From Xiphias gladius (Eukaryota; Chordata; Actinopteri; Istiophoriformes; Xiphiidae): a stretch of 64,000 nt of DNA. Each line of letters starts with the position of its first letter. Position 1 is the first letter of the stretch. The notes under the pieces were generated by a model that worked only from the letters and a program-made list of their open reading frames with translations, was not told where the DNA came from and did no database searches. Position numbers and translations under genes: made by a program. Shown in pieces: positions 61,961 through 64,000 of this stretch. The stretch spans positions 10,983,213 through 11,047,212 of the forward strand of contig NC_053408.1 in the NCBI RefSeq assembly GCF_016859285.1, given 5' to 3'.

Positions 61961-62420
61961 AAAGGGATACTCCAGCTATATTGGGGGAACTCATAAGAGA
62001 CAGATTCAAAAAACAAAACAACAAAAACGGTCAAAATCGAACCAGCAGATATCTTGACTTTTAGTCCCGGGCATGGGTCAAGCTCAAAAAACACTGGATC
62101 CCACACTTCCCGCAATGCAACTGGATAGCACCCTTCACTGCCCCCTGGATGCCCACGTCTTTCGAGAAACCCCACATCTCCAGTTTTGTAAGGCAGGCTC
62201 TCTGTTTAAAACTTGAAGTCCCAGGTCCGAGCTGAGACAACCCGGGTGACGTCACAGTGGCGTCGCCCGGGGTTGTCTCAGCTCGGACCTGAGATGACTT
62301 CTCTCAGCCCTTTAGAAAGCTGCACAGGAGACAATATTACAACTGTTCCTACAAGCTGAGTAGCACTCGTCAGGTGGAGTAAACTGAACATCATTTGTCA
62401 AAGCGGTGGAGTGTCCCTTT
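61961..62420. repeat. Inverted-repeat element with a long central palindrome
   Basis: The ends aaagggatactcc (61961-61973) and ggagtgtcccttt (62408-62420) are inverted copies with one mismatch. Near the middle, about 62222-62250 and 62263-62291 form a near-perfect hairpin, identical over the first 22 bases of the stem, with a short GC-rich loop. No coding frame of note. This looks like a non-autonomous mobile element. Confidence 0.7.
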
Positions 62421-62639
62421 GAGTCTTCTTTTAAGTTAAATAGTACTGTAGGTTTCACTGGAACATTTCTCAAGGGTCTTCACATTAAAAACATCTAAGA
62501 TATGTCAGATATGTCACGTTTTTTACGGTCATCAATGTTTGCTTTTACTTTGTCAAACCTGTTGACATGATCTAGAATCTAACTAAGCCCAGGGCTTTTA
62601 GACTCTCAGCTGCACACAAACTCATTCAGGACCTTAGAT

Positions 62640-63185
62640 ACCTCTCGCGTATGCCGTTTGATCACGGCATTTTCTCACTTTCGAAGCCTATAGATAAGGT
62701 TTTTCGTAAACATCGTGACAGCCGCTGTTATGCAGTGGCTCTCACAGGAGAGATATGCAGTTCTTTGCGGGGAATATTAATTAGCCCTTGAGCTGGACAT
62801 CTTTAAAATGCATTAGCATGATTTGTCCTGCTAATGATGCACTCCCCGAAGGGCCGAGCGGTACATTTCAATTAGACCAGAAAAACTGAATGGAACGGAG
62901 CTCAGCTGTGTTGGGTAATGAACATTGTTTAGAAATGATTGGCTGAATTAATGTGTGTGAACCGAGACCCAGCTTTTAGAAGAAAAAAAAAAAGATAAAT
63001 AAATAAATAACAACAGCAGTGTAGCCAGTATCGTCATTGGCTTCCTGGCAAAGACCCATTTCATTATTAAGCATTGTTTGCTTGGCAGGAAGTTTGTGTT
63101 TGGGCAGATTAGCAGTGGGCTCACAGATGGAGAAGCTAATCAGCGGCTTTAAGAATGATTGTTTCAAATTGCATGTGTATCAGTA
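62640..63185. other. Candidate conserved non-coding element near ADRB1
   Basis: Balanced composition, no open frame and no recognisable repeat. It has many TAAT/ATTA and TGAT-type sites (for example gctaatgatgcactccc, tttcaattagacc, gctaatcagcggcttt). Such texture is typical of developmental enhancers in fish, but conservation cannot be shown from one sequence. Confidence 0.3.
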
Positions 63186-63536
63186 GATATCTCAACTGCT
63201 CCAAGTGGATGAATTGATATCAACCTGACCTCTTCAGTAACGGAGGTTCCTGTTGGTAAACACAGAGTTTGCCTTCTGAAATATGACTGATCAGTGATTC
63301 ACCCCTGGTGCAAAACTTCTAAAGTTTCACTGGAGTATTTGACAATCCAGTTAAGGGACTATTCCTTTAACTGCTAAAGTCCAAGATAAAAGGTAAACAC
63401 TGAGTGATAATCCTATACTTATACTAACTGTATTATATTTGATGCCATCTTGAAATATAAAGGCATTTTAGAACACCAGGTACAACCTAAGGTGCAATAA
63501 TTTTCCGTATGAAATTCTTATATTCCCAGATGTTAA

Positions 63537-63822
63537 AGGAAGAGTTTGACATTTTAGGGAAATTCACTTCTAGTTTTGGTTTCGATACACCATGAAAAAC
63601 GCTGTTTGGCTAAGAAATAGTAGGTGGATTTTGTTACCTGTAGATGAAGCCACTAGCTATTTTCCCCTGTTTCCAGTCTTTATGCTAAGCTAAGCTAAAG
63701 GACTCCTGGGGTTGCTTCATTTTTATCATACAGGTATGAGTATGGTATCAATCCTTTCATCTAACTCTTGGCAAGAAGGTAAAGAAGCGAATAACGCAAA
63801 ATGAAAACCTATTCCTTTAACT
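63537..63822. repeat. Inverted-repeat element, short copy (tgacattt..gggaaat family)
   Basis: It shares the end sequence (tgacattttagggaaatt) and the interior landmark ccagtctttatgctaagctaag with the element at 44664-45310. It is less than half as long, with the middle missing. It ends with the inverted end near gcgaataacgcaaaatg. Confidence 0.7.
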
Positions 63823-63879
63823 GTGTCGTATTTGACTTCGTTCAAACTTACTTGTATTTATTTATTGTCTCAGGACCAT

Positions 63880-64000
63880 TAAATTCAGTTCAATTCAGTT
63901 TTATTTATATAGCGCCAAATCATAACAGAGGTTATCTCACGGCACTTTTCATATAGAGCAGGTCTAGACCGTACTCTTTAATGTTATATTCCAGAGACCC
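63880..64000 (+). repeat. Dispersed fish repeat (tttatttatatagcgccaaatc family), cut by the window edge
   Basis: The run tcagttttatttatatagcgccaaatca, then gttatctcacggcactttt and gagcaggtctagaccgtactc is a very common teleost interspersed repeat. It continues beyond the window end. Confidence 0.75.

Noticed and set aside
1-64000. CRISPR arrays, operons, phage genes, tRNA or rRNA genes
   Set aside because: No spaced direct-repeat array, no tightly packed gene cluster and no cloverleaf or rRNA sequence was recognised; the DNA is vertebrate.

Overview
The window is teleost (ray-finned fish) nuclear DNA. It is AT-rich and intron-rich, with GT-AG splice sites. It is strewn with fish-type dispersed repeats, including a decayed Tc1-like transposon, several short inverted-repeat elements, and CA, poly-A and poly-C tracts. 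I found no bacterial, phage, CRISPR or operon-like structure.

Five protein-coding loci can be read. (1) Positions 3604-6361, minus: a TRIM-family gene body with coiled coil and PRY-SPRY, but no visible RING or B-box exon. (2) 9064-18245, plus: PLEKHS1, a PH-domain protein reconstructed over 15 coding exons (416 aa). (3) 20878-30720, minus: DCLRE1A/SNM1A, a DNA crosslink-repair nuclease over 9 exons (940 aa) with UBZ4, PIP box and metallo-beta-lactamase/beta-CASP fold. (4) 31257-49861, plus: NHLRC2, with thioredoxin-like and NHL-repeat domains over 12 exons (719 aa). (5) 58952-60145, plus: ADRB1, the intronless beta-1 adrenergic receptor (397 aa). Exon coordinates come from reading splice sites and codon phase by hand. 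In genes 2-4 every junction keeps the frame.

The order PLEKHS1 - DCLRE1A(-) - NHLRC2(+) - ADRB1(+) matches, from memory, human 10q25.3, so this is an old conserved block. DCLRE1A and NHLRC2 are head-to-head across 536 bp, a probable shared promoter. PLEKHS1 and DCLRE1A are tail-to-tail. ADRB1 sits in a GC-rich island after a roughly 9 kb gene-free interval that carries a nested transposon (Tc1 inside an inverted-repeat element). The last 4 kb holds a GC-rich stretch, a palindromic repeat element, a possible conserved non-coding element and two more dispersed repeats.

These genes do not form one pathway; their proximity is positional. I saw no convincing new biological system. The points most worth a second look are the TRIM locus without RING or B-box, a GC-AG intron inside the DCLRE1A catalytic region, a 9-bp-duplicated micro-exon and a repeat-bounded splice donor in PLEKHS1, the nested transposon, and the palindromic element downstream of ADRB1.
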